Notes: generated from the sequence alone by a model not told the origin. A stretch of DNA of 64,000 bases from Burkholderiaceae bacterium 26 (GCA_000955795.1 JYOB01000003.1:1-64000), one strand, 5' to 3'; positions 48,183 through 60,077 are shown, counted from the stretch's first letter. A program made the numbers and translations.

Positions 48183-50333
48183 ATGCCCGACGCTGATACT
48201 GCGCCGGCGCCGAAGCCAAAACGCGCAGCCCCGGCAGACAAGCCAGCCAAGGCAGCAGCCAAGACCGCCCGCCCGGCGGACAAACTGGCCAAGCTCGGCC
48301 TGCACCGCGACGTCGATCTCGTCCTGCATCTGCCGATGCGCTACGAGGACGAAACCACGCTCCTGACCATTGCCGAAGCCACGGCGCGGGCCAATACCGG
48401 CTGGGCCGCGCAGGTGGAAGGCACGGTGACGCGCAATGAAGTGGCATTCCGGCCGCGCCGGCAACTCGTCGTGCATATCGCCGATGACTCGGGCGAGCTG
48501 GTTCTGCGTTTTCTCAATTTCTACGGCAGCCAAGTCAAGCAGATGGCCGAAGGCGTGCGCCTGCGTGTGCGCGGCGAAGTGCGCGGTGGCTTCTTCGGGG
48601 CCGAGATGGTGCACCCGACCGTGCGCGCCGTGGCGGAGGATGAACCGCTGCCCGATCGCCTGACACCGGTGTATCCCAGCACGGCCGGCGTGGCGCAGGC
48701 CTATCTGCGCAAGGCGATCCTGAACGCGCTCACACGCACGCCGCTGCCGGAAACGTTGCCGCACAGCCTCATCACTGGCTCGCTAGCGCCGCTCAAGCTG
48801 ATGACGCCGGCCGACGCCGTGCGCCTGCTGCATCAACCGACGCCCGATGTCGACGAGCACAGCCTCGTCGAGCGCACGCACCCGGCATGGCTGCGCATCA
48901 AGTTTGATGAACTGCTGTCGCAGCAGCTGTCGCTCAAGCGTGCGCAGGCCGCGCGCCGCATGCGTAATGCGCCCATCCTGCGCGACAGCGGCAAGGATGG
49001 GCTGCTCGCGCGCTTCATGAATGCGCTGCCGTTCAAGCTGACCGGCGCGCAGGCTCGCGTATGGGAAGAGATCCGCGCCGACCTAGCCCACCCGTACCCG
49101 ATGCAGCGATTGCTGCAGGGCGACGTGGGCAGCGGCAAGACCGTCATTGCCGCGCTGGCAGCATGCCAGGCCATCGATGCCGGCTGGCAGGCCGCCCTGA
49201 TGGCGCCAACCGAACTGCTGGCCGAGCAGCATTACCGCAAGCTTTCTGCCTGGCTGGAGCCGCTGGGCGTGGACATCGTCTGGCTGGCGGGCAGCCTCAA
49301 GCGCAAGCAGAAGGACGAGGCGGCCGCGCGCGTGGCGGCCGGCACGGCGCAACTCGTAATCGGCACGCACGCGCTGATCCAGGATGCGGTCACGTTCGCG
49401 CGGCTCGGACTGGCCGTGGTGGATGAGCAGCATCGCTTTGGTGTGGCACAGCGGCTTGCCCTGCGCGGCAAGGCGAGCAATGGCGATGCTCCCGCTGCCG
49501 CCAACGCCCAAGTGCCGCACCAACTGATGATGTCCGCCACGCCGATCCCGCGCACGCTGGCGATGACGTATTACGCCGATCTCGACGTCTCCGCCATCGA
49601 CGAATTGCCGCCCGGCCGCACGCCCATCGTCACGCGCCTGGTAAACGATGCGCGCCGCGACGAAGTGATTGAACGCATCTACGCTGCCGCACGCGAAGGT
49701 CGGCAGGTCTATTGGGTTTGCCCGCTGATCGAAGAGAGCGAGGCGCTGCAGCTGCAGACCGCCGTCGAAACCTTCGAGACGCTTTCCCAGAGCCTGGAAG
49801 GTTTGAAGGTCGGCCTCGTGCACGGACGCTTGCCATCCGCCGAGAAGGCCGCCGTGATGAGCGCCTTCGCCGGCGGCGAGCTGCACGTGCTGGTGGCCAC
49901 CACCGTCATTGAAGTCGGTGTGGATGTGCCCAATGCCTCGTTGATGGTGATCGAGCACGCCGAGCGCTTTGGCCTCGCGCAGTTGCATCAGCTACGCGGG
50001 CGGGTGGGCCGCGGCACGGCGGAATCGGTATGCGTGCTGCTGTATCAGGCGCCTCTGTCGCCGACGGCCAAGCAGCGTCTGCAGACCATGCGCGAAACCA
50101 CCGATGGTTTCGAAATCGCCCGGCGCGATCTGGAGATCCGTGGCCCCGGCGAATTCCTGGGCGCGCGGCAGTCGGGTGAAGCGATGCTGCGCTTTGCCGA
50201 TCTGAACCACGATGCTTGGCTCGTCGAATTTGCCCAAGGAGCGGCGGACGACATGCTCGCCCGCTTTCCGGAAGCCGTCGACACCCATCTCAAGCGCTGG
50301 CTGGGCGAGCGCGAGCACTACCTGCGCGTCTAA
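48183..50333 (+). CDS. recG: ATP-dependent DNA helicase RecG
   Basis: Branch-migration helicase that rescues stalled replication forks. It has the wedge OB domain (LVVHIADDSGELVLRFLNFY), Walker A LLQGDVGSGKTVIA, DEQH box (VVDEQHRFGV) and the C-terminal motifs EVGVDVPNASLMV and QLRGRVGRG. An Ala/Lys/Pro-rich leader of about 35 residues comes before the conserved part. The ATG at 48183 gives 716 residues; a frame from 48057 would overlap the divergent promoter space. Confidence 0.95.
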   Translation: MPDADTAPAPKPKRAAPADKPAKAAAKTARPADKLAKLGLHRDVDLVLHLPMRYEDETTLLTIAEATARANTGWAAQVEGTVTRNEVAFRPRRQLVVHIADDSGELVLRFLNFYGSQVKQMAEGVRLRVRGEVRGGFFGAEMVHPTVRAVAEDEPLPDRLTPVYPSTAGVAQAYLRKAILNALTRTPLPETLPHSLITGSLAPLKLMTPADAVRLLHQPTPDVDEHSLVERTHPAWLRIKFDELLSQQLSLKRAQAARRMRNAPILRDSGKDGLLARFMNALPFKLTGAQARVWEEIRADLAHPYPMQRLLQGDVGSGKTVIAALAACQAIDAGWQAALMAPTELLAEQHYRKLSAWLEPLGVDIVWLAGSLKRKQKDEAAARVAAGTAQLVIGTHALIQDAVTFARLGLAVVDEQHRFGVAQRLALRGKASNGDAPAAANAQVPHQLMMSATPIPRTLAMTYYADLDVSAIDELPPGRTPIVTRLVNDARRDEVIERIYAAAREGRQVYWVCPLIEESEALQLQTAVETFETLSQSLEGLKVGLVHGRLPSAEKAAVMSAFAGGELHVLVATTVIEVGVDVPNASLMVIEHAERFGLAQLHQLRGRVGRGTAESVCVLLYQAPLSPTAKQRLQTMRETTDGFEIARRDLEIRGPGEFLGARQSGEAMLRFADLNHDAWLVEFAQGAADDMLARFPEAVDTHLKRWLGEREHYLRV

Positions 50334-50353
50334 GGCCGGCGGCGCACGGTTTT

Positions 50354-50473
50354 TTAGTGCGCCAACTGCGCCTGCTTGCGCAAGCGCTTGGCCCTGTACA
50401 TCGCACGATCGGCCTGATCGAGCAGGGCGGCGATCTCCGTCAACTGAACGTTTTCTTCGCCGGATATCAGTTC
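50354..50473 (-). pseudogene. Relic of the C-terminal end of a GGDEF (diguanylate cyclase) gene
   Basis: Read on the minus strand, 39 codons run to a TAA at 50354-50356 and include LLDQADRAMYRAKRLRKQ. The pattern LL-x-x-AD-x-AMY-x-AK is the conserved last helix of GGDEF domains, and the preceding EEIxLTEIAAL-like region is where it should be. An in-frame TAA at 50474 and the end of the metallophosphoesterase gene at 50480 cut off the rest: the GGDEF motif itself is absent. This is a truncated 3' remnant left behind recG, not a working gene. Confidence 0.75.
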
Positions 50474-50479
50474 TTAAGT

Positions 50480-51643
50480 TTAGCCGACGGTCGGTTCCAG
50501 CCGTATCAGCGTGATCTCCGACGGCGCGCCGAACCGCTTGGGCGGGCCCCAATATCCCGTGCCACGGCTGGTGTAGATCCACAGGCGCCCCAGCTTGTGC
50601 AAGCCAGCCGTAAAAGGCTGCTGCAGTGGAACAAACAGGCTCCACGGCCAGAACTGGCCGCCATGGGTGTGCCCGGACAGTTGCAGGTCGAAGCCCGCCT
50701 CCGCTGCGGCCGGGGCACTGCGCGGTTGATGCGCGAGAAGGATGGTGGGCGTCACGCCGGGCGGCGACCCAGCCAGCGCCCGGGTTGGATCGCTCGCGTG
50801 TGTAGCGTCGAACTTGCCCGCACTGAAATCGGTCACGCCCGCGATCACCAGCGGCGCGCCGTTGTGTTCAAGCACCGCATGCTCGTTCATCAACACGCGC
50901 ATGCCGAGCCGCTCGAACTCCGACACCCAGGGGCCGACCCCTGAGTAGTACTCGTGATTGCCCGTCACCGCAAAAACGCCGTGCCGAGCCGACATGCCGG
51001 CCAGCGGCGCGATATGCGGACGCAGCACGTCAACCTCGCCGTCCACCAGATCGCCCGTCACGGCGACGACGTCCGGTTGCAGCGCATTGAGCCGCTCGAC
51101 CACGCCCGTCACATACGCACGCTTGATGGTGGGCCCGACGTGCAGATCAGTGATTTGCGCAATGGTGAAGCCGTGCAGCGCGGCAGGCAGGTCCGCAATG
51201 GGCACCGTCACCCGAGCGACGCGGGGGATGCGGCGCGCGTTGACATAGCCGATCAAGGTCACCAGCAAGGTGAGGGCGACGACGAGCAGGGCCGAGTCGT
51301 GGCGATAGGCCTGCGGCAGCACGATGAGCGCCACGTCGCGCAGCAGCGTCAACACCAGCAGAGACGAGAACAGGCCCATCAGCAACGCGCCAAACCAGGT
51401 CACGCGATCCGCCAGCGAGATGGGGCGGATCACGAAGCGCGCAGCCATCCCAGTGGGAATCATCACCGTCGATACGAGCAGGAAGATGACGCCTGCAGCC
51501 CAGCCTGCGCCGTTCCAGCCCAGATCCGGCAGTAGCCGCCATCCGATGTAGAGATGCAGCGCTGCCATGAGCGCCACTGTCGTTGCCAGAAAGCGGCGTC
51601 TGCCGCGGGGCAGGGATCGGCTGCCGTTAGGTTCGTCACTCAT
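50480..51643 (-). CDS. Membrane-anchored metallophosphoesterase (YaeI-like)
   Basis: 387 residues. Four or so hydrophobic segments fill about residues 18-140; the calcineurin-like phosphoesterase domain follows, with ITDLHVG (D-x-H), GDLVDGE (GD), GNHEYYSG (GNHE), LLAHQPRS and LSGHTHGGQFWP. All metal ligands are present. The ATG at 51643 follows AAGGAG on the minus strand; a frame starting at 52045 has no support. Substrate unknown; relatives include UDP-diacylglucosamine pyrophosphatase-like YaeI. Its end abuts the GGDEF relic. Confidence 0.87.
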   Translation of the reverse strand: MSDEPNGSRSLPRGRRRFLATTVALMAALHLYIGWRLLPDLGWNGAGWAAGVIFLLVSTVMIPTGMAARFVIRPISLADRVTWFGALLMGLFSSLLVLTLLRDVALIVLPQAYRHDSALLVVALTLLVTLIGYVNARRIPRVARVTVPIADLPAALHGFTIAQITDLHVGPTIKRAYVTGVVERLNALQPDVVAVTGDLVDGEVDVLRPHIAPLAGMSARHGVFAVTGNHEYYSGVGPWVSEFERLGMRVLMNEHAVLEHNGAPLVIAGVTDFSAGKFDATHASDPTRALAGSPPGVTPTILLAHQPRSAPAAAEAGFDLQLSGHTHGGQFWPWSLFVPLQQPFTAGLHKLGRLWIYTSRGTGYWGPPKRFGAPSEITLIRLEPTVG

Positions 51644-51761
51644 GTTGGGGCGGCTCCTTTTTTGTCTCGGTGGGGCGTATCCCCGGAAGATGGGGTGGAT
51701 GGCAGCGTTGTCAATGCCGGGGCCGTCGTTCGAACACCAAGCAATATTGCACGTCCCTTGG

Positions 51762-51767
51762 TAAAAT
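51762..51767 (+). promoter_or_regulatory. Candidate -10 element of the oxyR promoter
   Basis: TAAAAT in TTGGTAAAATCTATCGAC, about 30 bases before oxyR. A perfect GCAATATTGC palindrome at 51741-51750 and a CTATCG half-site overlap the region, as might suit OxyR autoregulation. Confidence 0.35.
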
Positions 51768-51797
51768 CTATCGACATCCCCAAGCCGATTGATCGTC

Positions 51798-52745
51798 ATG
51801 ACGCTCACTGAACTGAAATACATCGTCGCCGTCGCGCGGGAACGCCACTTTGGGCGTGCCGCCGAGGCCTGCTTCGTCTCGCAACCGACGCTGTCGGTCG
51901 CCATCAAGAAGCTGGAAGACGAACTGGCCGTGCAGATTTTCGAGCGCGGCGCATCGGAAGTGAGCGTCACGCCCGTGGGCGAGCAGATCGTCACACAGGC
52001 GCAGCGCGTGCTTGAACAGACGATGGCGATCCGCGAGATCGCCAAGCAGGGGATGGACCCGCTGGCCGGGCCGCTGCGCCTGGGGGTGATCTACACGATC
52101 GGGCCGTATCTGCTTCCCGCGCTCGTCAAGCAGATGATCGACACCGTCCCGCAGATGCCGCTGATGCTGCAGGAGAACTTCACCGTGCGGCTGGTGGAAC
52201 TGCTCAAGCAGGGCGAGATCGACTGCGCCATCATGGCCGAGCCGTTTCCCGAAGCCGGCCTGATGACGGTGCCGCTGTACGACGAACCCTTTGTCGTGGC
52301 GGTGCCGCGCGGTCACGAGTTGGCCAAGGCGTCTTCGGTGGACCCGGAAGCGCTCAAGCAACAGACCATGCTGCTGCTCGGCAACGGGCATTGCTTCCGC
52401 GACCATGTGCTCGGGGTGTGCCCGGAGCTGTCGCGCTTCTCGCAGAACGCGGACGGTATTCAGAAGACGTTCGAAGGTTCGTCCCTGGAAACGATCCGCC
52501 ATATGGTCGCCAGCGGCGTGGGCATTACGGTGCTGCCGCGCACGTCGGTGCCGAGCATGCAGCCTGCCGCCACTGATCTGCTGAGTTACGTGCCGTTTCA
52601 GGAGCCGGTGCCCGACCGCCGCGTTGTTCTGGCCTGGCGCAAGAGTTTCACCCGCATTGCCGCGATCGAAGCGGTGGCCAAGGCGGTCGCGCAATGCGAA
52701 CTGCCCGGCATCAAGCTGTTGCCGCCCACCCCGCTGATTCACTGA
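51798..52745 (+). CDS. oxyR: Hydrogen peroxide-sensing regulator OxyR
   Basis: LysR-family activator. The helix-turn-helix is at about 18-37 (FGRAAEACFVSQPTLSVAI). The redox pair falls at Cys199 and Cys208 (GNGHCFRDHVLGVC), the same numbers as in E. coli OxyR, so peroxide sensing by disulfide formation should be intact. The ATG at 51798 starts MTLTELKYIV, the family start. dps and katG, common OxyR targets, lie downstream on the same strand. Confidence 0.94.
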   Translation: MTLTELKYIVAVARERHFGRAAEACFVSQPTLSVAIKKLEDELAVQIFERGASEVSVTPVGEQIVTQAQRVLEQTMAIREIAKQGMDPLAGPLRLGVIYTIGPYLLPALVKQMIDTVPQMPLMLQENFTVRLVELLKQGEIDCAIMAEPFPEAGLMTVPLYDEPFVVAVPRGHELAKASSVDPEALKQQTMLLLGNGHCFRDHVLGVCPELSRFSQNADGIQKTFEGSSLETIRHMVASGVGITVLPRTSVPSMQPAATDLLSYVPFQEPVPDRRVVLAWRKSFTRIAAIEAVAKAVAQCELPGIKLLPPTPLIH

Positions 52746-53052
52746 TCCTCTTAGATATCCGTTGGCCGTCATCCCATGGCGGCCATAGCGCACGCCTAAC
52801 TGATAGATAAAAACAATCAAATATACGTGTCGATAGTGCAAAGGTAGACTGTTTTCCATGGTGAGCGCATCGCTCACTGCCCAATCACCGTGGAGCCCGT
52901 CATGTCCCTGCCGCTTGCCTCGAACACCGTCGCGACCGTGCTGGAATGGCTCGCTGCCTATGGTGAATCGCACTGACCTGATGAATGCATGAAGCTGCCC
53001 GCGCTTGTCGTGCGGGCGTCAGGAACGCGCGGGGTCGCAAGGAGAAAAAAGC
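52746..53052 (+). promoter_or_regulatory. Intergenic region after oxyR with two GATAG elements
   Basis: About 300 bases with no established gene. An AT-rich patch (52800-52860) carries GATAG at 52802-52806 and 52832-52836, 30 bases apart, and a possible -10 TAGACT at 52845-52850. GATAG resembles OxyR half-sites but the spacing does not fit the standard four-element site. A 24-codon reading frame lies at 52902-52976. Confidence 0.3.
52902..52976 (+). CDS. Possible 24-residue peptide
   Basis: Starts MSLPLASNTVATVLEWL and stops after 24 residues, with a GTGGAG nine bases before the ATG. It could be a tiny protein or a leader; nothing in the sequence identifies it. It follows an AT-rich promoter-like patch downstream of oxyR. 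Confidence 0.2.
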   Translation: MSLPLASNTVATVLEWLAAYGESH

Positions 53053-53295
53053 ATGGCAATGGTGCGGATGTTTGTTTCGGAATGGCAGGGGTTTGCGGGC
53101 ACCGTGCGCGCGTCGCAGGCAGAGGTGCCGACGCTGTCCGGCATGCCCGGCAGTGCGGCCGGTGGGCTCGGCACGCGCGCTGCAGAATCCGCCCGCCTGC
53201 AACGCAAGTGGGTGCGCAAGCAGATCGGTCTAACCATCGTGGCTGCCGGCGCTATGATCGTGCTCCTGCACGGTATGGTGCAGCTCATGGTCTGA
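53053..53295 (+). CDS. Small hypothetical membrane protein
   Basis: 80 residues from an ATG with a good AAGGAG about ten bases before it. The C-terminal 23 residues are strongly hydrophobic (IGLTIVAAGAMIVLLHG is the core), preceded by a basic patch RLQRKWVRKQ, suggesting a tail-anchored protein with its N-terminus in the cytoplasm. No family recognised. It sits between oxyR and dps, so a role in the peroxide response is possible but unproven. Confidence 0.55.
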   Translation: MAMVRMFVSEWQGFAGTVRASQAEVPTLSGMPGSAAGGLGTRAAESARLQRKWVRKQIGLTIVAAGAMIVLLHGMVQLMV

Positions 53296-53469
53296 TGACC
53301 GGCCTGATGCTCGGTTGCCATCCGCTGTGCGTTTCGTCATAGGACGATGCGACGATCGGAACTTGCTGCGCGAGCGGCAACCGAAAGAAGGCTCGAAGCA
53401 CGCGTGGCCCGACGCTGAATCAAGGCAAGGGCATCGCGTTTTTGCACACCACTTCATAGGGGAATCCAG

Positions 53470-53970
53470 ATGGCAAAGAAGAACAACGGCGCGACTGCCG
53501 CAGCCCAGATCAACATCGGCATTGCTGACAAGGATCGCAAGAAGATCGCAGAAGGCCTGTCGCGCCTGCTGGCCGATACCTACTCGCTGTATCTGAAGAC
53601 GCATTACTTCCACTGGAACGTCACCGGCCCGATGTTCAACACGCTGCATCTGATGTTCGAGACGCAGTACAACGAACTGTGGAATGCCGTCGACCCGGTT
53701 GCTGAGCGTATCCGCGCGCTGGGTTATCCCGCACCGGGCTCGTATTCGGAGTTCGCCAAGTTGTCGTCGATTCCGGAATCGAAGGGCATTCCCGAGGCGA
53801 TGGACATGGTGCGTGAGCTGGTAGCCGGCCACGAAGCCGTGACGCGCACCGCCCGCAGCCTGTTCCCGGATGTCGATAAGGCCGCCGACGAACCGACCGC
53901 CGACTTGCTGACGCAACGCATGGACATCCACGAAAAGACCGCGTGGATGCTGCGCTCGCTACTGGCTTAA
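53470..53970 (+). CDS. dps: Dps-family DNA-binding/ferritin-like protein
   Basis: Stores iron and detoxifies peroxide; forms 12-mers that may coat DNA. Ferroxidase ligands are in [13 protein letters not shown] and the following [10 protein letters not shown] (His, Asp/Glu set of Dps). The Lys-rich N-terminus (MAKKNN) could bind DNA. At 166 residues it is typical. A good AGGGGAA lies before the ATG. Lies between oxyR and katG. Confidence 0.92.
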   Translation: MAKKNNGATAAAQINIGIADKDRKKIAEGLSRLLADTYSLYLKTHYFHWNVTGPMFNTLHLMFETQYNELWNAVDPVAERIRALGYPAPGSYSEFAKLSSIPESKGIPEAMDMVRELVAGHEAVTRTARSLFPDVDKAADEPTADLLTQRMDIHEKTAWMLRSLLA

Positions 53971-53981
53971 GGCTGGCTTGA

Positions 53982-56276
<2,295 letters not shown>

Positions 56277-56294
56277 GCTGCTTTCGGCGGGACT

Positions 56295-56329
56295 AAAATG
56301 GCGCCTTGCCTCGTGCAGGCGCCATTTTT
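56295..56329 (+). terminator. Rho-independent terminator after katG
   Basis: AAAATGGCGCC-T-TGC / GCA-GGCGCCATTTTT stem with a five-base loop, ending in a T tract just before ubiA. Confidence 0.8.
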
Positions 56330-56343
56330 CTTTGGTGATTTCC

Positions 56344-57219
56344 ATGCAATCGTCCGCCGCCCAACCCAGCCGCCTCGTGCTCTATGCGCGCCTGATGCGC
56401 ATGGACAAACCGATCGGCACGCTGCTGCTGCTGTGGCCGACGCTGTGGGCGCTATGGATGGCCGCTGATGGCCATCCGCCGGTGTCGCTGGTGGTGATTT
56501 TCACGGTCGGTACATTCCTGATGCGCTCGGCTGGCTGCGCCGTCAACGACTGGGCGGATCGCGACTTTGACAAACACGTCAAACGCACCAAGGAGCGGCC
56601 GCTCACCGCTGGCCTGATCGCCCCGTGGGAAGCGCTGGCGGTTGCCGCGGTGCTGTCGCTTATCGCCTTCATGCTGATCCTGCCGCTCAATGCGCTGACC
56701 AAATGGATGTCGGTGGCGGCCATCGTGATTGCCGGCACGTATCCGTTCTTCAAGCGGTTCTTCGCGATTCCGCAGGCGTACCTGGGTATTGCGTTCGGGT
56801 TTGGGATTCCGATGGCGTACGCAGCGGTGCAGGATCAGGTGCCGCTGCTGGCGTGGCTGATGCTTGCCGGCAATGTGTTCTGGGCCGTTGCCTACGACAC
56901 CGCATACGCGATGGTCGATCGCGATGACGATCTGCTCATCGGCATCAAAACGTCGGCCATTACGTTCGGACGCTACGACGTGGTGGCGATCATGCTGTGC
57001 TACGTCGGTTTCTTCGGGATCATGGCCTGGGCCGGCCACGTGATGGCGCTAGGCCTGGCGTATTGGATCGGGTTTGCCGCCGCCGTGGCGTTGTCGCTTT
57101 GGTATTACCCGATGCTGCAAACGCGGGATCGGATGAAGTGCTTTTTTGTTTTCCGGCATAACAATTGGCTGGGGGCTTGTTTGTTTGCTGGTGTGGCGGG
57201 GGCGTATTTGCTGCGCTAG
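56344..57219 (+). CDS. ubiA: 4-hydroxybenzoate polyprenyltransferase
   Basis: Membrane enzyme (291 residues from ATG 56344, eight or nine helices) that attaches the polyprenyl tail to 4-hydroxybenzoate in ubiquinone synthesis. Both Asp-rich motifs are present: [15 protein letters not shown] and [12 protein letters not shown]. The start at 56332 is also in frame but less likely. Confidence 0.94.
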   Translation: MQSSAAQPSRLVLYARLMRMDKPIGTLLLLWPTLWALWMAADGHPPVSLVVIFTVGTFLMRSAGCAVNDWADRDFDKHVKRTKERPLTAGLIAPWEALAVAAVLSLIAFMLILPLNALTKWMSVAAIVIAGTYPFFKRFFAIPQAYLGIAFGFGIPMAYAAVQDQVPLLAWLMLAGNVFWAVAYDTAYAMVDRDDDLLIGIKTSAITFGRYDVVAIMLCYVGFFGIMAWAGHVMALGLAYWIGFAAAVALSLWYYPMLQTRDRMKCFFVFRHNNWLGACLFAGVAGAYLLR

Positions 57220-57273
57220 GGCGTTGCTGGTCCATCCCGCGATTCATACTCAGCCGGGGATGGACCGACAGGT

Positions 57274-58098
57274 TCAATCCCGCCCAAACTCCTCCCCCAT
57301 CTCCTTACCGCGTGCCGCCGCAGCATGCATCGCACGCACAAAGGCAGCCTTAATATCAGCCCCCTCCATTGAAGTGAGCGCCGCATAGGTCGTCCCACCT
57401 TTGGATGTCACGCGCTCGCGCAGCACCTCAACCGGCTCAGCTGATTGGCCTGCCAGCGTGGCCGCGCCAACAAACGTTTCCACCGCCAACGTGCGCCCAT
57501 CCTCCGCCGACAGCCCCAGCTCCTGCGCCGCCTGCTGCATCGCCTCGATGAAATAGAACACGTACGCCGGGCCGCTGCCCGAGATGGCGGTCACCGCATC
57601 AATCTGCGCCTCGGCGGGCACCCACACGCTCTTGCCGACGGCATTGGCGATGGCGCTCGCTGTTGCGCGGTCGTTATCCGACAGGCCCGCATTGGCAGCC
57701 AGGCCAGTCATCCCCAGGCCGGAGAGCGCTGGCGTATTCGGCATGGCCCGCACGATACGCGCATGACCATTCAGCCAGCGCGACAGATCCTGGATCCGGA
57801 TGCCTGCCGCCACCGACAGCACTAGGCTGTCACCCAGGTGCGGGGCGATTTGCGCGCAGACCTCACGCATCTGCTGCGGCTTGACTGCCAGGACGATCAC
57901 GTCGCGGTCGGCCATTTCTGCGCCGGGGGCGGCAGCGGTGCGGGCGCCCCAGGTTTGTTCGGCGCGGCTGCGGGCAGGCTCGGTCGGGTCCACCACCACG
58001 ATGTTGGCGCCGTGCGCGCCCTTGGCAATCAGGCCGCCGATGAGGGCCGCCGCCATGTTGCCGCCGCCGATGAAGCCGAGTTTCAGAGTGTCGAGCAT
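57274..58098 (-). CDS. proC: Pyrroline-5-carboxylate reductase
   Basis: Last step of proline synthesis. The dinucleotide-binding start KLGFIGGGNMAAALIGGL, then VIVLAVKPQQM and the C-terminal SKGGTTYAAL are family signatures. 274 residues. Downstream of yggS on the minus strand, 30 bases apart, the usual pairing. Confidence 0.95.
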   Translation of the reverse strand: MLDTLKLGFIGGGNMAAALIGGLIAKGAHGANIVVVDPTEPARSRAEQTWGARTAAAPGAEMADRDVIVLAVKPQQMREVCAQIAPHLGDSLVLSVAAGIRIQDLSRWLNGHARIVRAMPNTPALSGLGMTGLAANAGLSDNDRATASAIANAVGKSVWVPAEAQIDAVTAISGSGPAYVFYFIEAMQQAAQELGLSAEDGRTLAVETFVGAATLAGQSAEPVEVLRERVTSKGGTTYAALTSMEGADIKAAFVRAMHAAAARGKEMGEEFGRD

Positions 58099-58128
58099 GA
58101 GAGTGGTGGTGTGAAAGAAAACAGGAAT

Positions 58129-58845
58129 TCAGGCGTTTGCATACTGCCGCGCCCCGAAGATGGCGCTGCCGACGCGCACAATGGTGGCGCCTTCGGCAAT
58201 CGCGTCTTCCAGGTCGGCGGACATGCCCATCGATAAGGTATCGAGCGGGATGCCTGCCTCGCGCAGCCGACCTGCCAGGGCGCGCAGATCGGCGAACGGC
58301 TTGCGCTGCGCGGCAGGGTCTTCGCTCGGCTCAGGCACGGCCATCAGGCCGCGCAATTGCAGGCGGGGCAGCGCCGAGACGGCTTGTGCCACGGCAAGCA
58401 CTTCATCGAAATCTGGCATCAGACCATGTTTGCTGGCCTGGCGGCTGATGTTGATCTCAAGACAGATCTGCAGCGGCGGCAAGGTGTCGGGGCGCTGGGC
58501 CGAGAGGCGCTCGGCAATCTTGAGGCGGTCGACGCTGTGTACCCAGTCGAACTGCTCGGCCACGGCGCGCGTCTTGTTGCTCTGCAGAGGGCCGATGAAG
58601 TGCCAGTGGATCGGGTCGGGGCCTGTGCGCAGGTCGGCCAGCGCGTCGATCTTGGCGATGCCTTCCTGCACGTAGTTTTCGCCGAAGAGGCGTTGCCCTG
58701 CAGCATGTGCGGCGCGTACGGCATCGGCGTCGAACGTCTTGGAAACGGCCAGCAATGTGACACCCGCAGCATCGCGCGAAGCCAGTGTGCAGGCCGTTGT
58801 GATCCGTTGACGCACGGCTTGCAAGTTGGCGGCGATTACAGACAT
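58129..58845 (-). CDS. PLP-homeostasis protein (YggS family)
   Basis: Alanine-racemase-fold pyridoxal-phosphate-binding protein without known catalytic action; helps balance PLP and amino-acid pools. The PLP Lys is in LLAVSKTFDAD; GENYVQEGIAKID, HFIGPLQSNK and SMGMSADLEDAI are conserved. The ATG at 58845 gives 238 residues. It is divergent from pilT, as in many Proteobacteria. Confidence 0.94.
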   Translation of the reverse strand: MSVIAANLQAVRQRITTACTLASRDAAGVTLLAVSKTFDADAVRAAHAAGQRLFGENYVQEGIAKIDALADLRTGPDPIHWHFIGPLQSNKTRAVAEQFDWVHSVDRLKIAERLSAQRPDTLPPLQICLEINISRQASKHGLMPDFDEVLAVAQAVSALPRLQLRGLMAVPEPSEDPAAQRKPFADLRALAGRLREAGIPLDTLSMGMSADLEDAIAEGATIVRVGSAIFGARQYANA

Positions 58846-58967
58846 AATCCGGCGACGTTTGTTACAAATAAACAAGGTTCCGGCACGTCAAATCAACGGC
58901 TCGGAGCGCGTCTGGAGGCGCCATTGCGACGCCCGGGCGACATAAAAAAGTCGGGGGTCATTATAAG

Positions 58968-60011
58968 ATGGACATCGCGCAGCTTCTGGCGTTTTCCGCC
59001 AAGAACAAGGCGTCGGACTTGCACCTGTCGGCCGGATTGCCGCCGATGATCCGGATCCACGGCGACATGCGCCGGATCAACGTGCCACCGCTCACGCACC
59101 AAGATGTGCACTCCATGGTGTACGACATCATGAGCGACGGGCAGCGCAAGGTCTACGAAGAAAACCTGGAAGTCGACTTCTCGTTTGAGATCCCGGGGCT
59201 CTCGCGTTTCCGGGTCAACGCGTTCAATCAGAACCGCGGCGCTTCAGCCGTGTTCCGGACGATTCCGTCGAAGGTGCTCTCGCTGGATGACCTGAAGGCG
59301 CCGGCGGTGTTTGCGGACCTGGCGATGAAGCCGCGCGGCCTGGTGCTCGTTACGGGCCCGACCGGTTCGGGCAAGTCGACGACGCTTGCCGCGATGGTCA
59401 ATCACCGCAACGAAAACGACATGGGCCACATCCTCACGGTGGAGGACCCGATCGAATTCGTGCACGAATCGAAGAAAAGCCTGATCAACCAGCGCGAGCT
59501 TGGCCCGCATACGCACTCGTTCGCCAATGCGCTGAAGTCGGCACTGCGTGAAGATCCGGACGTGGTGCTGGTCGGCGAATTGCGTGACCTCGAGACCATT
59601 CGCCTTGCGCTCACCGCCGCAGAAACCGGTCACTTGGTGTTTGGCACGCTGCACACCAGCTCGGCCGCCAAGACCATCGACCGGGTCGTCGACGTGTTTC
59701 CGTCAGACGAGAAGGAGATGGTCCGGACCATGCTTTCCGAATCGCTGGAGGCGGTGATCTCGCAGACGCTGCTCAAGACGCGTGATGGTTCGGGCCGGAT
59801 TGCCGCCCACGAAATCATGATTGCCACGCCGGCCATCCGTCACTTGATCCGCGAGAACAAGATCTCGCAGATGTACTCGATGATGCAGACCAGCAGCGGC
59901 ATGGGCATGCAGACGCTCGACCAGTGCCTGTCGGAGCTGATCAAGCGCTCGGCGATCAACTACGCAGACGCGCGCGCTATCGCCAAGAACCCGGACGCGT
60001 TCGCGAACTGA
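58968..60011 (+). CDS. pilT: Type IV pilus retraction ATPase PilT
   Basis: Cytoplasmic motor that retracts the pilus and so powers twitching. Walker A GPTGSGKS at 130-137, the His-box in GHLVFGTLHTSSAAKTIDR and the PilT-specific AIRHLIRE near the C-terminus are present. At 347 residues it is normal length. Followed by pilU after 66 bases. Confidence 0.97.
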   Translation: MDIAQLLAFSAKNKASDLHLSAGLPPMIRIHGDMRRINVPPLTHQDVHSMVYDIMSDGQRKVYEENLEVDFSFEIPGLSRFRVNAFNQNRGASAVFRTIPSKVLSLDDLKAPAVFADLAMKPRGLVLVTGPTGSGKSTTLAAMVNHRNENDMGHILTVEDPIEFVHESKKSLINQRELGPHTHSFANALKSALREDPDVVLVGELRDLETIRLALTAAETGHLVFGTLHTSSAAKTIDRVVDVFPSDEKEMVRTMLSESLEAVISQTLLKTRDGSGRIAAHEIMIATPAIRHLIRENKISQMYSMMQTSSGMGMQTLDQCLSELIKRSAINYADARAIAKNPDAFAN

Positions 60012-60077
60012 TACGCGAACTGATGCGCTGACCCACACGTCAGCGCGCTTTCCAATTCTCTTCAGGAGGGGCACGCC

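Noticed and set aside
57265-57280. GGTTCAATCCC, like a tRNA T-loop, after ubiA
   Set aside because: No acceptor, D or anticodon stem can be built around it, and it overlaps the end of proC.
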